Part shown: positions 36,458-45,828 of the stretch, piece after piece | Position numbering within the stretch: position 1 is the first letter of the stretch | Layout: each line of letters begins with the position of its first letter | Source of the DNA: Gammaproteobacteria bacterium | GTDB lineage: Bacteria; Pseudomonadota; Gammaproteobacteria; Burkholderiales; Rhodocyclaceae | Reading direction: 5' to 3' | Assembly (NCBI GenBank): GCA_018819515.1 | Contig: JAHJPX010000017.1 | Span: 186,001-250,000, forward strand | DNA: 64,000 bases | Notes under the pieces: model-generated | Databases searched by the model: none | Told to the model about the DNA's origin: nothing | Seen by the model: the letters and a program-made list of their open reading frames with translations, nothing else | Translations under genes and position numbers: made by a program

Positions 36458-37692
36458 ACCAGACCAAGACACCTCCCCCCGATTTCCTGCAAGCCGGCAA
36501 GCCCGGACCGCTATCCGGCCTTTTTTCCGGCAAGCGCCGCTGGATCGCGCTGGCCATCGGCCTCGTCGGCATCGTCGGGGTGATCGCGCTGCTGCCGGGC
36601 GGCGGCGAGCAGAAGGGCAGTTACGTCACCGAGTAAGCGGCGACGGGCAAGCTCGTCGTCACCATCTCGGCCAGCGGCACCTTGCAGCCGACCCGCTCGG
36701 TGGATGTCGGCAGCGAACTATCCGGAACGCTCGAAGCGGTGCTGGTCAACGACAACGACCGCGTGACCCGCGGCCAGGTGATCGCGCGCCTCGATACCTC
36801 GAAGCTCGAAGACACGGTGGCCAAGTCGCGCGCGGCACTGGCCCAGATGGAGGCGACCGTGGTGGAGGCGCGCGCCAATCTCAAGCGCCAGCGCCATGTT
36901 GCCGAACTCTCGGGCGGCAAGGTGCCGTCGCAGAGCGAACTGGAAACGGCCGAAGCGACCCTGCTGCGCGCCGAGGCCAACGCAACCAGCGCCCGCGCGA
37001 CGCTGAAGACGGACGAGACCAATATCGGCAAGGCGGTGATTCGCTCGCCGATCAACGGCGTGGTGCTGGCGCGCAAGGTGGAACCGGGCCAGACGGTGGT
37101 GGCGGCGATGACGACGCCGGTGCTGTTCACCATTGCCGAGGATCTGACCAAGATGGAATTGCAGGTGAAGGTGGACGAGGCCGACGTCGGCACGGTCAAG
37201 CTTGGCCAGTCGGCCAGCTTCACGGTCTCGGCGTGGCCGGGGCGCTCCTTCCCGGCGACCATCCAGCGCGTTGGTCTGGGTTCGACCATCACCGACAACG
37301 TCGTCACCTACAAGACCGTGCTCGGCGTCGCCAACGACGACCTGGCGTTGCGGCCGGGCATGACGGCCACCGCGCGCATCACCACCGCCAATCGCGACAA
37401 CGTGCTGCTGGTGCCGAATGCGGCGCTGCGCTTCTCGCCGACGACGGCGGCGGCACCGGCGCAGTCGGGCAGCATCGTCTCGCGGCTGATGCCGCGCCCA
37501 CCGACGCAGAAAGCCCAGCAACGCCCGAATGGCAAGAGCGACGCGCCGCAGGTTTGGGTGCTGAGCGACGGCCAGCCGGTGGCCATTGCCGTGCAGACCG
37601 GCCCCAGCAACGGCCGCCAGACCGAGATCGTCGGCGGCGAACTCAAGGCCGGCATGGCGGTGATCACGGACTACCAGGAAGCGAAGAAGTGA
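36454..37692 (+). pseudogene. MacA-like periplasmic adaptor, interrupted by an in-frame stop
   Basis: The first part (from ATG 36454) gives a cytoplasmic start, a membrane segment (WIALAIGLVGIVGVIALL) and ends EQKGSYVTE at a TAA (36634-36636). The same frame continues without interruption: AATGKLVVTISASGTLQPTRS, DVGSELSGTLEAVLVNDNDRVTRG (lipoyl half), a coiled coil, and the second lipoyl half and barrel to 37692. In MacA-like proteins the YVTE-x-ATRG junction is continuous, so the TAA replaces one residue. A TTG at 36682 could restart translation but would give a protein without export segment. Genuine nonsense mutation, programmed readthrough or a base-call error are the options. Confidence 0.75.
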
Positions 37693-38399
37693 GCGACTCC
37701 GCCGGCGCGCCGCTGATTTCCCTGCGCCAGGTCGTCAAGACCTACGGCACGGGCACGGCCGAATTCCAGGCGCTGAGCGGCGTCGACCTCGATATCCGCG
37801 AAGGCGAATTCGTCGCCATCATGGGGCCGAGCGGATCGGGCAAGTCCACGGCGCTCAACATCCTCGGCTGCCTCGACGCGCCGACCAGCGGCGCCTACTA
37901 TTTCCGCGACATCCGCGTCGACGAACTGACGCGCAACCAGCGCGCGTTGCTGCGGCGGCAGTTTCTCGGCTTCGTCTTCCAGGGCTTCAACCTGCTGGCG
38001 CGGACGTCGGCGCAGGAGAACGTCGAACTGCCGCTGCTCTATCGCGGCGAGGATACGGCGCATCGGCATGAGGCGTCGCGCCGGGCGCTGGCGCAAGTGG
38101 GACTTGACGGCTGGGAACACCACACCCCCGGCGAACTCTCCGGCGGCCAACAGCAGCGCGTCGCCATCGCCCGCGCCATCGTCACCCAGCCGCTGGTGCT
38201 GCTCGCCGACGAACCGACCGGCAACCTCGATAGCAAGCGCGGCCACGAGATCATGGAGCTGCTGGTCGCACTCAACCGCGAATACGGCATCACCATCATC
38301 ATGGTCACGCACGAGCCGGACATGGCCGCCTACGCCAGCCGCACCGTGCGCTTCGTGGACGGCAACGTCGACAGCGACCTGCGCAAGGAGGCCGCATGA
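37689..38399 (+). CDS. MacB-type ABC transporter ATP-binding protein
   Basis: A 236-residue ATPase; GTG at 37689 overlaps the adaptor stop (GTGA). Walker A is IMGPSGSGKSTALNILG, the Q loop follows in FVFQGFNLLARTSAQENVELPLLY (MacB/LolD group), the signature is LSGGQQQRVAIARA, Walker B is LLADEPTGNLDS and the switch histidine is in MVTHEPDMA. In this operon it is a separate polypeptide, whereas E. coli MacB has ATPase and permease fused. Works with the permease encoded next. Confidence 0.93.
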   Translation: MSDSAGAPLISLRQVVKTYGTGTAEFQALSGVDLDIREGEFVAIMGPSGSGKSTALNILGCLDAPTSGAYYFRDIRVDELTRNQRALLRRQFLGFVFQGFNLLARTSAQENVELPLLYRGEDTAHRHEASRRALAQVGLDGWEHHTPGELSGGQQQRVAIARAIVTQPLVLLADEPTGNLDSKRGHEIMELLVALNREYGITIIMVTHEPDMAAYASRTVRFVDGNVDSDLRKEAA

Positions 38400-39613
38400 G
38401 CCAGATGCTGCTGAACGCGCTGCTTCTCGCTTGGCGCGCGATCCGGCGCAACCTGATGCGCTCCTTCCTGACGGTGCTTGGCATCGTCATCGGCGTCGGC
38501 GCCGTGATCACCATGGTGACGCTGGGCAATGGCGCCACGCGCATGGTCTCCAACCAGATATCCAGCCTGGGCAGCAACCTGCTGATCCTGCGGCCGGGCC
38601 AGCAGCTCGGGCCGGGCCGCGACAGCGCTGGCGCGCCCAACTTCAAGCTCGCCGATGTCGAGGCCATCCAGAACCAGGTGCCGGCACTGAAGGCGGTGGC
38701 GCCGGTGGTTGGCAGCCGCGTCACCTTGGTGGCCGGCAACCAGAACTGGTCGTCGCAGGTCAGCGGCACCACCAACGATTACTTTGTGGCCGGCAACTGG
38801 ACGATCGCCTCCGGTCGCAACTTCGAGCCCGATGAGGAGCGGGTCGGCAAAGCGGTATGCGTCATCGGCGCGACCGTGAAGACGCAGCTCTTTCCGCGCG
38901 AGTCACCCTTGGGTGCCGAACTGCGCGTGAAGAACTTCTCCTGCGAGGTGATCGGCCTGCTCGCCGCCAAGGGCCAGGGCGCCATGGGCCAGGACCAGGA
39001 CGACGTGGTACTGATGCCCGTGCTCACCGCGCAGCGGCGGCTCACCGGCAACCAGGATGTGTCGACGCTGATGCTGTCGCTGCGCGACGGCGTGACGGCC
39101 GAGCCGGTGATGGAACAGATCCGCCGCCTGATGCGCGAGCGGCGCAAGCTGTCGGACAACGAGGACGACAACTTCAACGTCATGGACACCAAGCAGATCG
39201 CCCAGACGCTCTCCGGCACCATCCGCACGATGACCGGCCTGCTCGGCGCCGTCGCGGCGGTGAGCCTGCTGGTCGGCGGCATCGGCATCATGAACATCAT
39301 GCTGGTGTCGGTGACCGAGCGCACGCGCGAGATTGGCATCCGCCTCGCCATCGGCGCGCTGGAACACGAGGTGCTGTTGCAATTCCTGATCGAAGCGGTG
39401 GTGCTGTCGGCACTCGGTGGGCTGATCGGCATCGCCCTGGCCTTCGTCACCTGCCTGGGCCTGACCGCGCTGATGAACATGCCCTTCCTGTTCAATCCGG
39501 GCATCAACCTGCTGGCCTTCGGCTTCTCGGCCCTGATCGGCGTGGTGTTCGGCTACATGCCGGCGCGGCGCGCGGCCAGCCTGGATCCGATCGTCGCATT
39601 GCGCTACGAGTAG
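38396..39613 (+). CDS. MacB-type ABC transporter permease
   Basis: A 405-residue membrane protein with the MacB topology: one N-terminal membrane segment (FLTVLGIVIGVGAVITMVTLG), a large periplasmic domain (residues 50-270) and three C-terminal segments (AAVSLLVGGIGIMNIMLVSV, IEAVVLSALGGLIGIALAFV, GINLLAFGFSALIGVVFGY). VTERTREIGIRLAIGA is the conserved cytoplasmic loop that contacts the ATPase. ATGA overlap with the ATPase gene. Likely exports a drug, peptide or lipid using force passed through the adaptor. Confidence 0.92.
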   Translation: MSQMLLNALLLAWRAIRRNLMRSFLTVLGIVIGVGAVITMVTLGNGATRMVSNQISSLGSNLLILRPGQQLGPGRDSAGAPNFKLADVEAIQNQVPALKAVAPVVGSRVTLVAGNQNWSSQVSGTTNDYFVAGNWTIASGRNFEPDEERVGKAVCVIGATVKTQLFPRESPLGAELRVKNFSCEVIGLLAAKGQGAMGQDQDDVVLMPVLTAQRRLTGNQDVSTLMLSLRDGVTAEPVMEQIRRLMRERRKLSDNEDDNFNVMDTKQIAQTLSGTIRTMTGLLGAVAAVSLLVGGIGIMNIMLVSVTERTREIGIRLAIGALEHEVLLQFLIEAVVLSALGGLIGIALAFVTCLGLTALMNMPFLFNPGINLLAFGFSALIGVVFGYMPARRAASLDPIVALRYE

Positions 39614-39701
39614 TCCGCGCAAGCGCTGCGAAAAGTGTGGGGTATTGTCCCATCTCTCGCGTTACTGGGGACCGGCACTGCGTGGCGTCCAGCGCGCTTT
39701 G

Positions 39702-39729
39702 GAAAAGTCAGCCGTGGCGGCACGCCGCC
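39702..39729 (+). repeat. Dispersed palindromic repeat, copy 10 (intergenic)
   Basis: GAAAAGTCAGCC then GTGGCG-GCA-CGCCGCC, between the convergent permease and methyltransferase genes. Confidence 0.9.
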
Positions 39730-39738
39730 TTGGGTGGA

Positions 39739-40878
39739 CTACCGCGCGGCGAGCCGCCAGAGCGAGGTGACTTCGGCGGCGCGGGCGGCGTGCAGCGGGT
39801 CGCTGGTGTCGCCGGCCTTCGGATGTTCGGGGGGGATGTCGAGCCGGTCGAGCACCGTAAGTCCGGCGGCGGCGATCATGGCCAGCAGTTCGGGACGGGT
39901 GCGCAGACCTAGGTGTTCGGCGAGATCGGAGAGGATGAGCCAGCCTTCGCCGTTTGCTACGAGATGGTCGGCGAGGCCGTTCAGGAAGCCGCGCAGCATC
40001 TTGCTTTGGGGGTCGAAGATAGCTCGTTCGATCGGGGAACTGGGGCGCGCCGGCACCCAGGGCGGATTGCACACCACCAGCGGTGCGCGGCCCGGCGGGA
40101 ACAGGTCTTCTTGCACTACCTCGACTTGCGCCAGCAGGCCTAGGCGTTCAAGGTTTTCGCGGGCGCAGGCGAGGGCGCGCGGGTCGAGGTCGGTGGCGAC
40201 GATGCGCTTGATGCCGCGCTTTGCCAGGATGGCCGCGATGACGCCGGTGCCGGTGCCGATGTCGAAGGCCAGCGTGTCTGCGGGCAAGGGGGCCCTCGCC
40301 ACCAGCTTCAGGTATTCGCTGCGCACCGGCGCGAACACGCCGTAGTGCGGATGGATGCGTGCGTCGAGTTCGGGGATGGCGACGCCGTTCCTGCGCCACT
40401 CGTGCGCGCCGATCAGGCCGAGCAGTTCGCGCAGCGAGGCGACGAAGGGTTCGCCGGCGGGGCCGTAGGCTTCGGTGCAGGCGAGCCTTACGTCGGGCGC
40501 TCGCCGCAACGGAATGCTGTAGTCGGCGTCGAAGGGCAGCAGCAGCATGCCCAGCGTGCGGGCGCGTTGCGACTGCGCGAGACGATGTTGGTGGAAGGCG
40601 TCGGCCGTTCCTGCGGCTGGCGCGTTCTTTTTGCGTGATCGGTGCGGCTTGCGGTCTACGCGTCGCGCCATCGCCAGTAGCAACTGGCGCGCGTTCTGGA
40701 AATCGCCGCGCCAGAGCATGGCGGTGCCTTCGCAGGCGTAGTGGTAGGCCGCGTCGGCGGTGATGGTGTCGTCGGCGACGACCACGCGCTTGGGCGGTGG
40801 CAGCGCGGCTTCCGAGCGCCACACGGCGCTGCGCGTTTCGCCGGCCTCGGTCCAGGTAACGGTCGGCTGTTCAGTCAT
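39739..40878 (-). CDS. Class I SAM-dependent methyltransferase (N5-glutamine/N6-adenine type)
   Basis: A 379-residue protein. The C-terminal half has motif I (LAFDIGTGTGVIAAILA, near residue 220), TDLDPRALACARENLERLG and the NPPW motif (VVCNPPWVPARP, near 285), which places it with HemK/RsmC-type enzymes that methylate nitrogen of glutamine or adenine. The N-terminal half is poorly conserved and contains a basic stretch (VDRKPHRSRKKN). Target unknown. Confidence 0.8.
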   Translation of the reverse strand: MTEQPTVTWTEAGETRSAVWRSEAALPPPKRVVVADDTITADAAYHYACEGTAMLWRGDFQNARQLLLAMARRVDRKPHRSRKKNAPAAGTADAFHQHRLAQSQRARTLGMLLLPFDADYSIPLRRAPDVRLACTEAYGPAGEPFVASLRELLGLIGAHEWRRNGVAIPELDARIHPHYGVFAPVRSEYLKLVARAPLPADTLAFDIGTGTGVIAAILAKRGIKRIVATDLDPRALACARENLERLGLLAQVEVVQEDLFPPGRAPLVVCNPPWVPARPSSPIERAIFDPQSKMLRGFLNGLADHLVANGEGWLILSDLAEHLGLRTRPELLAMIAAAGLTVLDRLDIPPEHPKAGDTSDPLHAARAAEVTSLWRLAAR

Positions 40879-41073
40879 TGCCGATGCCCGATGGGTTGCG
40901 ACTGGATCGTCGGGGCGAGTTTCGCTACATCTGGGATCAATCGCATCGGGTAAGCTTCCGGTAACGCGGGGGAAGGCGCCGGCCGTCAGCCGGGTTCCCT
41001 TGCGAGACTCGCAGTGTACTGGTTGGCGGTCAGCCTTGTCGGCTACGAATACCCCATCGGAAGGAAGTTACCC

Positions 41074-41847
41074 ATGCACGTGATCAGCGAACACCGCGAT
41101 GGCATCGGCTTCTTGAAGCTCAATCATCCGCAAAAGCGCAACGCCCTCTCGGCCGCTTTGGTGGAAGAACTGCTGGCCGCGATGAAGGAACTTGCGGCGG
41201 TCCCCGTGCGGGCGCTGGTCCTCGGCGCGGCCGGCGACACCGGCGTCTGGTCGGCCGGCGCCGACATCGCCGAGCTGCCGCTGGGCGAAGACCCACTGCT
41301 CTATTCCGATCCGCTCGAACAGTTGCTGCGCGCGGTGCGCCACTTTCCCGCGCCGGTGATCGCCATGGTGCACGGCTCGGTCTGGGGCGGTGCCACCGAC
41401 CTGGTGCTCTCGTGCGACATTGTGATCGGTGACGACACCTGCTCGTTCGCCATCACGCCGGTCAATCTCGGCCTGCCCTACAATACGGCCGGTACGCTCA
41501 ACTTCATGCGCCGCCTGCCGCTCAACGTGGCCAAGGAAATGATCTTCACCGCGCGGCCGATCAAGGCCGAAGAGGCCGAGCGCTGGTCGATCCTCAACCA
41601 CCGTGTGGCCGAGGCCGATCTGGAGCGCTATACCGTCGAACTGGCGCGGGGCATCGCTACCAAGGCGCCGATGGCGGTGGCCGCGATCAAGGAGCAGTTC
41701 CGCATGCTGGGCGACTCCGCGCCGCTCCAGCCCGGCATCTTCGAGCGCATTCAGGAACTGCGCCACAAAGTATTCAAGAGCGCTGATTACGTCGAAGGCA
41801 TCCAGGCTTTCAAGGAACGGCGGAAGCCGGTGTTTCGCGGGCGATAG
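41074..41847 (+). CDS. scpB: Methylmalonyl-CoA decarboxylase
   Basis: A 257-residue crotonase-fold enzyme; ATG at 41074 with GGAAGGA 7 bases upstream. It tracks E. coli ScpB/YgfG: FLKLNHPQKRNALS, SAGADIAELPLGEDPLLYSDPLEQ, MVHGSVWGGATDLVLSCD and FAITPVNLGLPYNTAGTLNF, the last with the active-site tyrosine region. It converts methylmalonyl-CoA to propionyl-CoA. The mutase and CoA-transferase partners of the E. coli operon are not next to it, so it may serve another propionate route. Confidence 0.85.
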   Translation: MHVISEHRDGIGFLKLNHPQKRNALSAALVEELLAAMKELAAVPVRALVLGAAGDTGVWSAGADIAELPLGEDPLLYSDPLEQLLRAVRHFPAPVIAMVHGSVWGGATDLVLSCDIVIGDDTCSFAITPVNLGLPYNTAGTLNFMRRLPLNVAKEMIFTARPIKAEEAERWSILNHRVAEADLERYTVELARGIATKAPMAVAAIKEQFRMLGDSAPLQPGIFERIQELRHKVFKSADYVEGIQAFKERRKPVFRGR

Positions 41848-41867
41848 CGGGGCGGTCCGCTAAGCCG

Positions 41868-41893
41868 GAAAGTCAGTCGTGGCGGGACGCCGA
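41868..41893 (+). repeat. Dispersed palindromic repeat, copy 11 (intergenic)
   Basis: GAAAGTCAGTC then GTGGCG-GGA-CGCCGAG, between scpB and the convergent yjfB-like gene; one change in the conserved left part. Confidence 0.82.
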
Positions 41894-41970
41894 GAATGAA
41901 ACTGTCGTTCTCCTCCGATTACCAGGAATCATTTCGAACCTGACCCGTTTGATTCCATTTGAGGACGCGG

Positions 41971-42165
41971 TCAGACGACGACGTCGATGTTGTTGCCGAG
42001 GTTGGGTGGATTGTTGTAGGTCACCTGCGCGACGGATTGCACGAGCAGCAGGGCACTCTGTCCCTGCACTTCGAGAGCCTGCTTCAGGACACCCATCTGT
42101 ACGGCGCCAGCGATATTGGTTTGCGCCGTGATGGTGGGTGCTACGGCGATTCCGGTGACGTCCAT
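41971..42165 (-). CDS. YjfB-like putative motility protein
   Basis: A 64-residue protein: MDVTGIAVAPTITAQTNIAG, then VLKQALEVQGQSALLLVQSVAQ and a C-terminal NPPNLGNNIDVVV. The layout (short N-terminal segment, amphipathic helix, NPxLGxxIDVxV end) is that of the YjfB family, small proteins linked to flagellar motility in Bacillus and found widely in proteobacteria. Its neighbour is a chemoreceptor, which fits. Role in the cell unproven. Confidence 0.65.
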   Translation of the reverse strand: MDVTGIAVAPTITAQTNIAGAVQMGVLKQALEVQGQSALLLVQSVAQVTYNNPPNLGNNIDVVV

Positions 42166-42368
42166 GTCATGACTTTCGGCGGATTAACTGCTTCCAGCGT
42201 AGCAGATCGCTCGGGCCCGCGCTGCTTACGTATTTCTGCCGCAAATGTCCTTTTTGGATGTATGGCTATCGTGGCATACTTCGTGGCGCGAATTCCGGTC
42301 GAATATTCTTTCAGAAGAACTGAAGCGACCGATCGGTAGATTGTTCAATCACGGCGAGGGGGCGGCGG

Positions 42369-43496
42369 ATGTTCGGTTCTGGCAAGGCGAGGGAGATAGA
42401 GCGGCTCGGCGAGGAACTGGCAGCGGTGCAGGCGCAGGAGCGGTTACAGCGCGAACGCGCCGACGCGCTTGTCGGGGAAAACGCCCGCTTGGCGGCGGAG
42501 AATGCCGACTTACTGGGGAGTGTGCGGCTGTTCGACGGCATCAGGAATCCCCTCGGCCAGTTCTGCGAGTCGGCGATGGCGCTACAGGGCAGCCTGGCGG
42601 GCATGGCGCAGTCGATGCGCGCCGAAACGGCCGAGGCCGTGCGCACGTCGGGCGAGACGGCGGAGAGCAAGCAGATCGTCCAGCGGCTGACCGAACGCAT
42701 CCAGCACCTGATCGACCGCGCCCATCGCAGCGCCACGGCAATCGATGCGCTTCACGAAGGGATGGGTAGGATCAACGGTATCGTCCAGTTGATCAAGGAA
42801 GTGGCAGACCAGACCAACCTGCTGGCCTTGAATGCCGCGATCGAGGCGGCTCGTGCCGGCGAGCAGGGCCGGGGTTTCGCAGTCGTGGCCGACGAGGTGC
42901 GCAAGCTGGCCGAACGGACGACCTCCTCGGCGACCGAGATTTCGGGGCTGGTGGCGCGCGTCCAGGGCGAGGCGGTGACGCTCAAGAAAGTGGCCGAAGT
43001 CAATCCCGACGAAATGGCCGCGATCAGCCAGGAGGGGAAAACCGCATTTGCCAACATCGACGGCCTGCTGACAGTAACCCAGCACCTGACGAAGACACTG
43101 GGCGCGACGGCGCTGCGCAGTTTTATCGAAACCGCCAAGACCGACCATCTCGTCTTCAAGCAACACATCTACCGTGTGTTCATGGGCCTGTCGGACAAGT
43201 CGGCCGAGGACTTCGCGAGCCACACGGCGTGTCGCCTCGGCAAGTGGTACTACGAGGGCGAGGGCCGCGAGTGCTTTTCCAAACTGCCCGGCTATGCGGC
43301 GGTCGAGCCGCCGCACAAGCGCGTGCATGAACACGGGCGTGCGGCTGTTGCCGCTTTCCACGCCGGTGACGTGCAGGTCGGTGTGAACAATCTAGCGCAA
43401 ATGGAACAGGCGAGCATGGAAGTACTTGCCGCTCTCAACCAGATCGCCGTCAGCGGCGAAAACGACCCGTCGCTGCTCTGCATCGGCGAGCACTGA
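42369..43496 (+). CDS. Soluble chemoreceptor with CZB zinc-binding domain
   Basis: A 375-residue protein without membrane segments. An N-terminal coiled coil (EIERLGEELAAVQAQERLQR) leads to an MCP signalling tip (IVQLIKEVADQTNLLALNAAIEAARAGEQGRGFAVVADEVRKLAERT in order, near residues 137-185). The C-terminal CZB domain shows its zinc ligands: TDHLVFKQHIY, HTACRLGKWYYEGEG (HxxC-LGxW) and PPHKRVHEHG. CZB receptors sense zinc or hypochlorite. No cheW or cheA is nearby, so it must act on a distant pathway. Confidence 0.9.
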   Translation: MFGSGKAREIERLGEELAAVQAQERLQRERADALVGENARLAAENADLLGSVRLFDGIRNPLGQFCESAMALQGSLAGMAQSMRAETAEAVRTSGETAESKQIVQRLTERIQHLIDRAHRSATAIDALHEGMGRINGIVQLIKEVADQTNLLALNAAIEAARAGEQGRGFAVVADEVRKLAERTTSSATEISGLVARVQGEAVTLKKVAEVNPDEMAAISQEGKTAFANIDGLLTVTQHLTKTLGATALRSFIETAKTDHLVFKQHIYRVFMGLSDKSAEDFASHTACRLGKWYYEGEGRECFSKLPGYAAVEPPHKRVHEHGRAAVAAFHAGDVQVGVNNLAQMEQASMEVLAALNQIAVSGENDPSLLCIGEH

Positions 43497-43508
43497 GCCC
43501 GCCGGTCG

Positions 43509-43528
43509 CGGGCGGCTCAGGCCGCCCG
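43509..43528. terminator. Hairpin at the convergent chemoreceptor/leuA junction
   Basis: CGGGCGGC - TCAG - GCCGCCCG is an 8-bp stem with a 4-base loop that includes the leuA stop codon. No T tract, so termination strength is uncertain. Confidence 0.4.
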
Positions 43529-45223
43529 ACGCGCGGCAATCGCCGAGATGCCCATGCGGTTAACGCCGCTCACCATGGCCTTGATCGAGGCGGTGACGAT
43601 GTTGGCGTCGATGCCGACGCCGTAGCAGTCGCGTTCGCCGGCGCGCGCAAGTTCCATGAAAGCAGTCGCCCTGGCATCGCCACCGTCGTCGCTCGCGCCC
43701 ATTGACCGCTCCTCGTAGCTGCGCACCTGGACGGCAACGCCTAGCCCCCGCAAGGCATGAACGGCGGCGTCAATCGGGCCGTTGCCTTCGCCGGTGAGCG
43801 GGTGCGTTGTACCGCCGACCTCGACGGTGAGGCGGATGCCCTGCGCCTTGCCGTGTTCGAACAGGTGGTGCTCTACATACTTCACCGGTTCGACGGTATC
43901 GAGGTAGGTGCGCGAAAAGAGCTGCCAGATGTCGGCGGCCGTCATCTCGCCACCGCTGGCATCGGTTTCGCGTTGCACGACGCCGGCGAATTCCACTTGC
44001 AGACGGCGCGGCATGACGACGCCGTAGCCGGTTTCGAGAAGGTAGGCGATGCCGCCCTTGCCCGACTGGCTGTTCACGCGGATCACCGAGTCGTAGCTGC
44101 GGCCGAGGTCGGCCGGGTCGATCGGCAAGTAGGGGATGTTCCACGGCCGGTTTTCTTGACCTGGCGCCGTTGCCTTGTGGGCGGCGAATCCCTTCTTGAT
44201 GGCGTCCTGGTGGGAGCCGGAGAAGGCCGTGAAAACGAGGTCGCCCACGTAGGGATGGCGCGGGTGGATGGGCAGGCGCGTGCAATCCTCGAACTCGCGG
44301 GCGACGGCGTTGATGTCGGAGAAGTCGAGGCCGGGCGCGACGCCTTGGGTGTACATGTTGAGCGCGAGCGTGACGATATCGACGTTGCCGGTGCGCTCGC
44401 CGTTGCCGAACAGGCAGCCTTCGACGCGGTCTGCGCCGGCCATGAGGCCCATTTCGGCGGCGGCGACAGCCGTGCCGCGGTCGTTGTGCGGGTGGAGGCT
44501 GATGAGCACGCTGTCGCGGCGGGCGAGGTGGCGATGCATCCACTCGATCTGGTCGGCATAGATATTGGGTGTTGCGAGTTCGACCGTGGTCGGCAAGTTG
44601 AGGATCACCTTGTTGTCCGGCGTGGCACCCCACTCGGCGGTAACCGCGTCGCAAATTTCGAGCGCGAAATCGAGCTCGGTGCCAGTGAAGGTCTCCGGGC
44701 TGTACTGGAGCTGGATCTCCGTTTCTGGCATCTCGGTGGCGAGTTGCTTGACGAGGCGAACGCCGGCCACGGCCATTTCGATCACTTCGGCGCGACTCAT
44801 ATTGAAGACGACGTCGCGGAAGGGCTTCGAGGTGGCGTTGTACACGTGCACGATGGCGCGGCGGGCGCCCTTGATCGATTCCATGGTGCGGCGGATCAAG
44901 TGCTCGCGCGCCTGGGTGAGCACCTCGATGGTCACGTCGTCGGGAATGCGCCTCTCTTCGATGAGTCGGCGCACGAAGTCGAACTCGGTCTGCGAGGCGG
45001 ACGGGAAAGCGACCTCGATTTCCTTGAAGCCGATGTCGCAGAGCATCTTGAACATGCGCAGCTTGCGCTCGACATCCATCGGCTCGAAAAGCGCCTGGTT
45101 GCCGTCGCGCAGGTCGGTACTCATCCAGACCGGCGGCTTGGCGATGACGCGGTTCGGCCATTGCCGGTCGGCAAGGCCGACGGGCGGGAAGGGTGAGTAC
45201 TTGGCGGCGGGCTGCTTCAACAT
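43517..45223 (-). CDS. leuA: 2-isopropylmalate synthase (long form)
   Basis: A 568-residue enzyme condensing acetyl-CoA with 2-oxoisovalerate, the committed step to leucine. Strong ribosome-binding site (GAAGGAG). HMGL-like signatures: WMSTDLRDGNQALFEPM, HPHNDRGTAVAAAEMG and EGCLFGNGERTGNVDIV (metal site). The C-terminal regulatory domain (from about residue 440) includes GPIDAAVHALRGLG. This is the larger type 2 LeuA seen in actinobacteria and many betaproteobacteria. Divergent from an Lrp-family gene. Confidence 0.94.
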   Translation of the reverse strand: MLKQPAAKYSPFPPVGLADRQWPNRVIAKPPVWMSTDLRDGNQALFEPMDVERKLRMFKMLCDIGFKEIEVAFPSASQTEFDFVRRLIEERRIPDDVTIEVLTQAREHLIRRTMESIKGARRAIVHVYNATSKPFRDVVFNMSRAEVIEMAVAGVRLVKQLATEMPETEIQLQYSPETFTGTELDFALEICDAVTAEWGATPDNKVILNLPTTVELATPNIYADQIEWMHRHLARRDSVLISLHPHNDRGTAVAAAEMGLMAGADRVEGCLFGNGERTGNVDIVTLALNMYTQGVAPGLDFSDINAVAREFEDCTRLPIHPRHPYVGDLVFTAFSGSHQDAIKKGFAAHKATAPGQENRPWNIPYLPIDPADLGRSYDSVIRVNSQSGKGGIAYLLETGYGVVMPRRLQVEFAGVVQRETDASGGEMTAADIWQLFSRTYLDTVEPVKYVEHHLFEHGKAQGIRLTVEVGGTTHPLTGEGNGPIDAAVHALRGLGVAVQVRSYEERSMGASDDGGDARATAFMELARAGERDCYGVGIDANIVTASIKAMVSGVNRMGISAIAARRAA

Positions 45224-45345
45224 GATGGGACTCCTTCATTCACATGGCGCCATATTATTGGTCGTCGCGCGAAATGTGCTTGCGTTTTGTGGCTCTGAGG
45301 TGGGATGATATGGCAGGAAGTTGCGCAAGATAACGTAAATTGAGC

Positions 45346-45828
45346 ATGACTATGGTAATAGACCGCTACGACCGCCAGATTCTCGCCGTATTGCAGGAGG
45401 ACGGTCGGATCAGCAACCAGGACTTGGCCGACCGCATCGGCCTGTCTCCTTCGCCTTGCCTGCGCCGCGTGCGGGCGCTCGAGGAGGCCGGCTTCCTGAT
45501 CGGCTACCGCGCGCTGGTTGACCCGAAGGCGCTCGGATTGTCGCTGATGGCGCTGATCCACATCTCGATGGATCAACACACGCCGGAGCGTTTCGAGACG
45601 TTCGAGTCGGCGGTGCGCGAGATTCCGGAGGTGCTCGAATGTTTGCTGATCACCGGCCAGGACGCTGACTACCAGCTCAAGGTGGTGGTGAAGGACATGG
45701 ACGCCTATCAGGAGTTGCTGTTGAACCGTATCACCCGGATCAAGGGCGTGACGGGAGTACATTCCAGTTTTGTGCTGCGCCGCGTTGTGGACAAGACAGC
45801 GCTGCCCGTTGGGGAGAGCAAGCAATGA
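45346..45828 (+). CDS. Lrp/AsnC family transcriptional regulator
   Basis: A 160-residue regulator. ATG at 45346 is chosen; ATG at 45352 or a TTG upstream are alternatives. Helix-turn-helix: DRQILAVLQEDGRISNQDLADRIGLSPSPCLRRVRALEEAG (residues 8-48). A RAM ligand domain follows with ECLLITGQDADYQLKVVVKDM. Lrp-type proteins respond to amino acids; being divergent from leuA it may control leucine synthesis or sense leucine. The stop overlaps the lipoprotein gene start by 4 bases. Confidence 0.9.
   Translation: MTMVIDRYDRQILAVLQEDGRISNQDLADRIGLSPSPCLRRVRALEEAGFLIGYRALVDPKALGLSLMALIHISMDQHTPERFETFESAVREIPEVLECLLITGQDADYQLKVVVKDMDAYQELLLNRITRIKGVTGVHSSFVLRRVVDKTALPVGESKQ

Noticed and set aside
43757..45196. 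A 479-residue plus-strand frame opposite leuA.
   Set aside because: Same shadow effect; leuA is certain on the minus strand.
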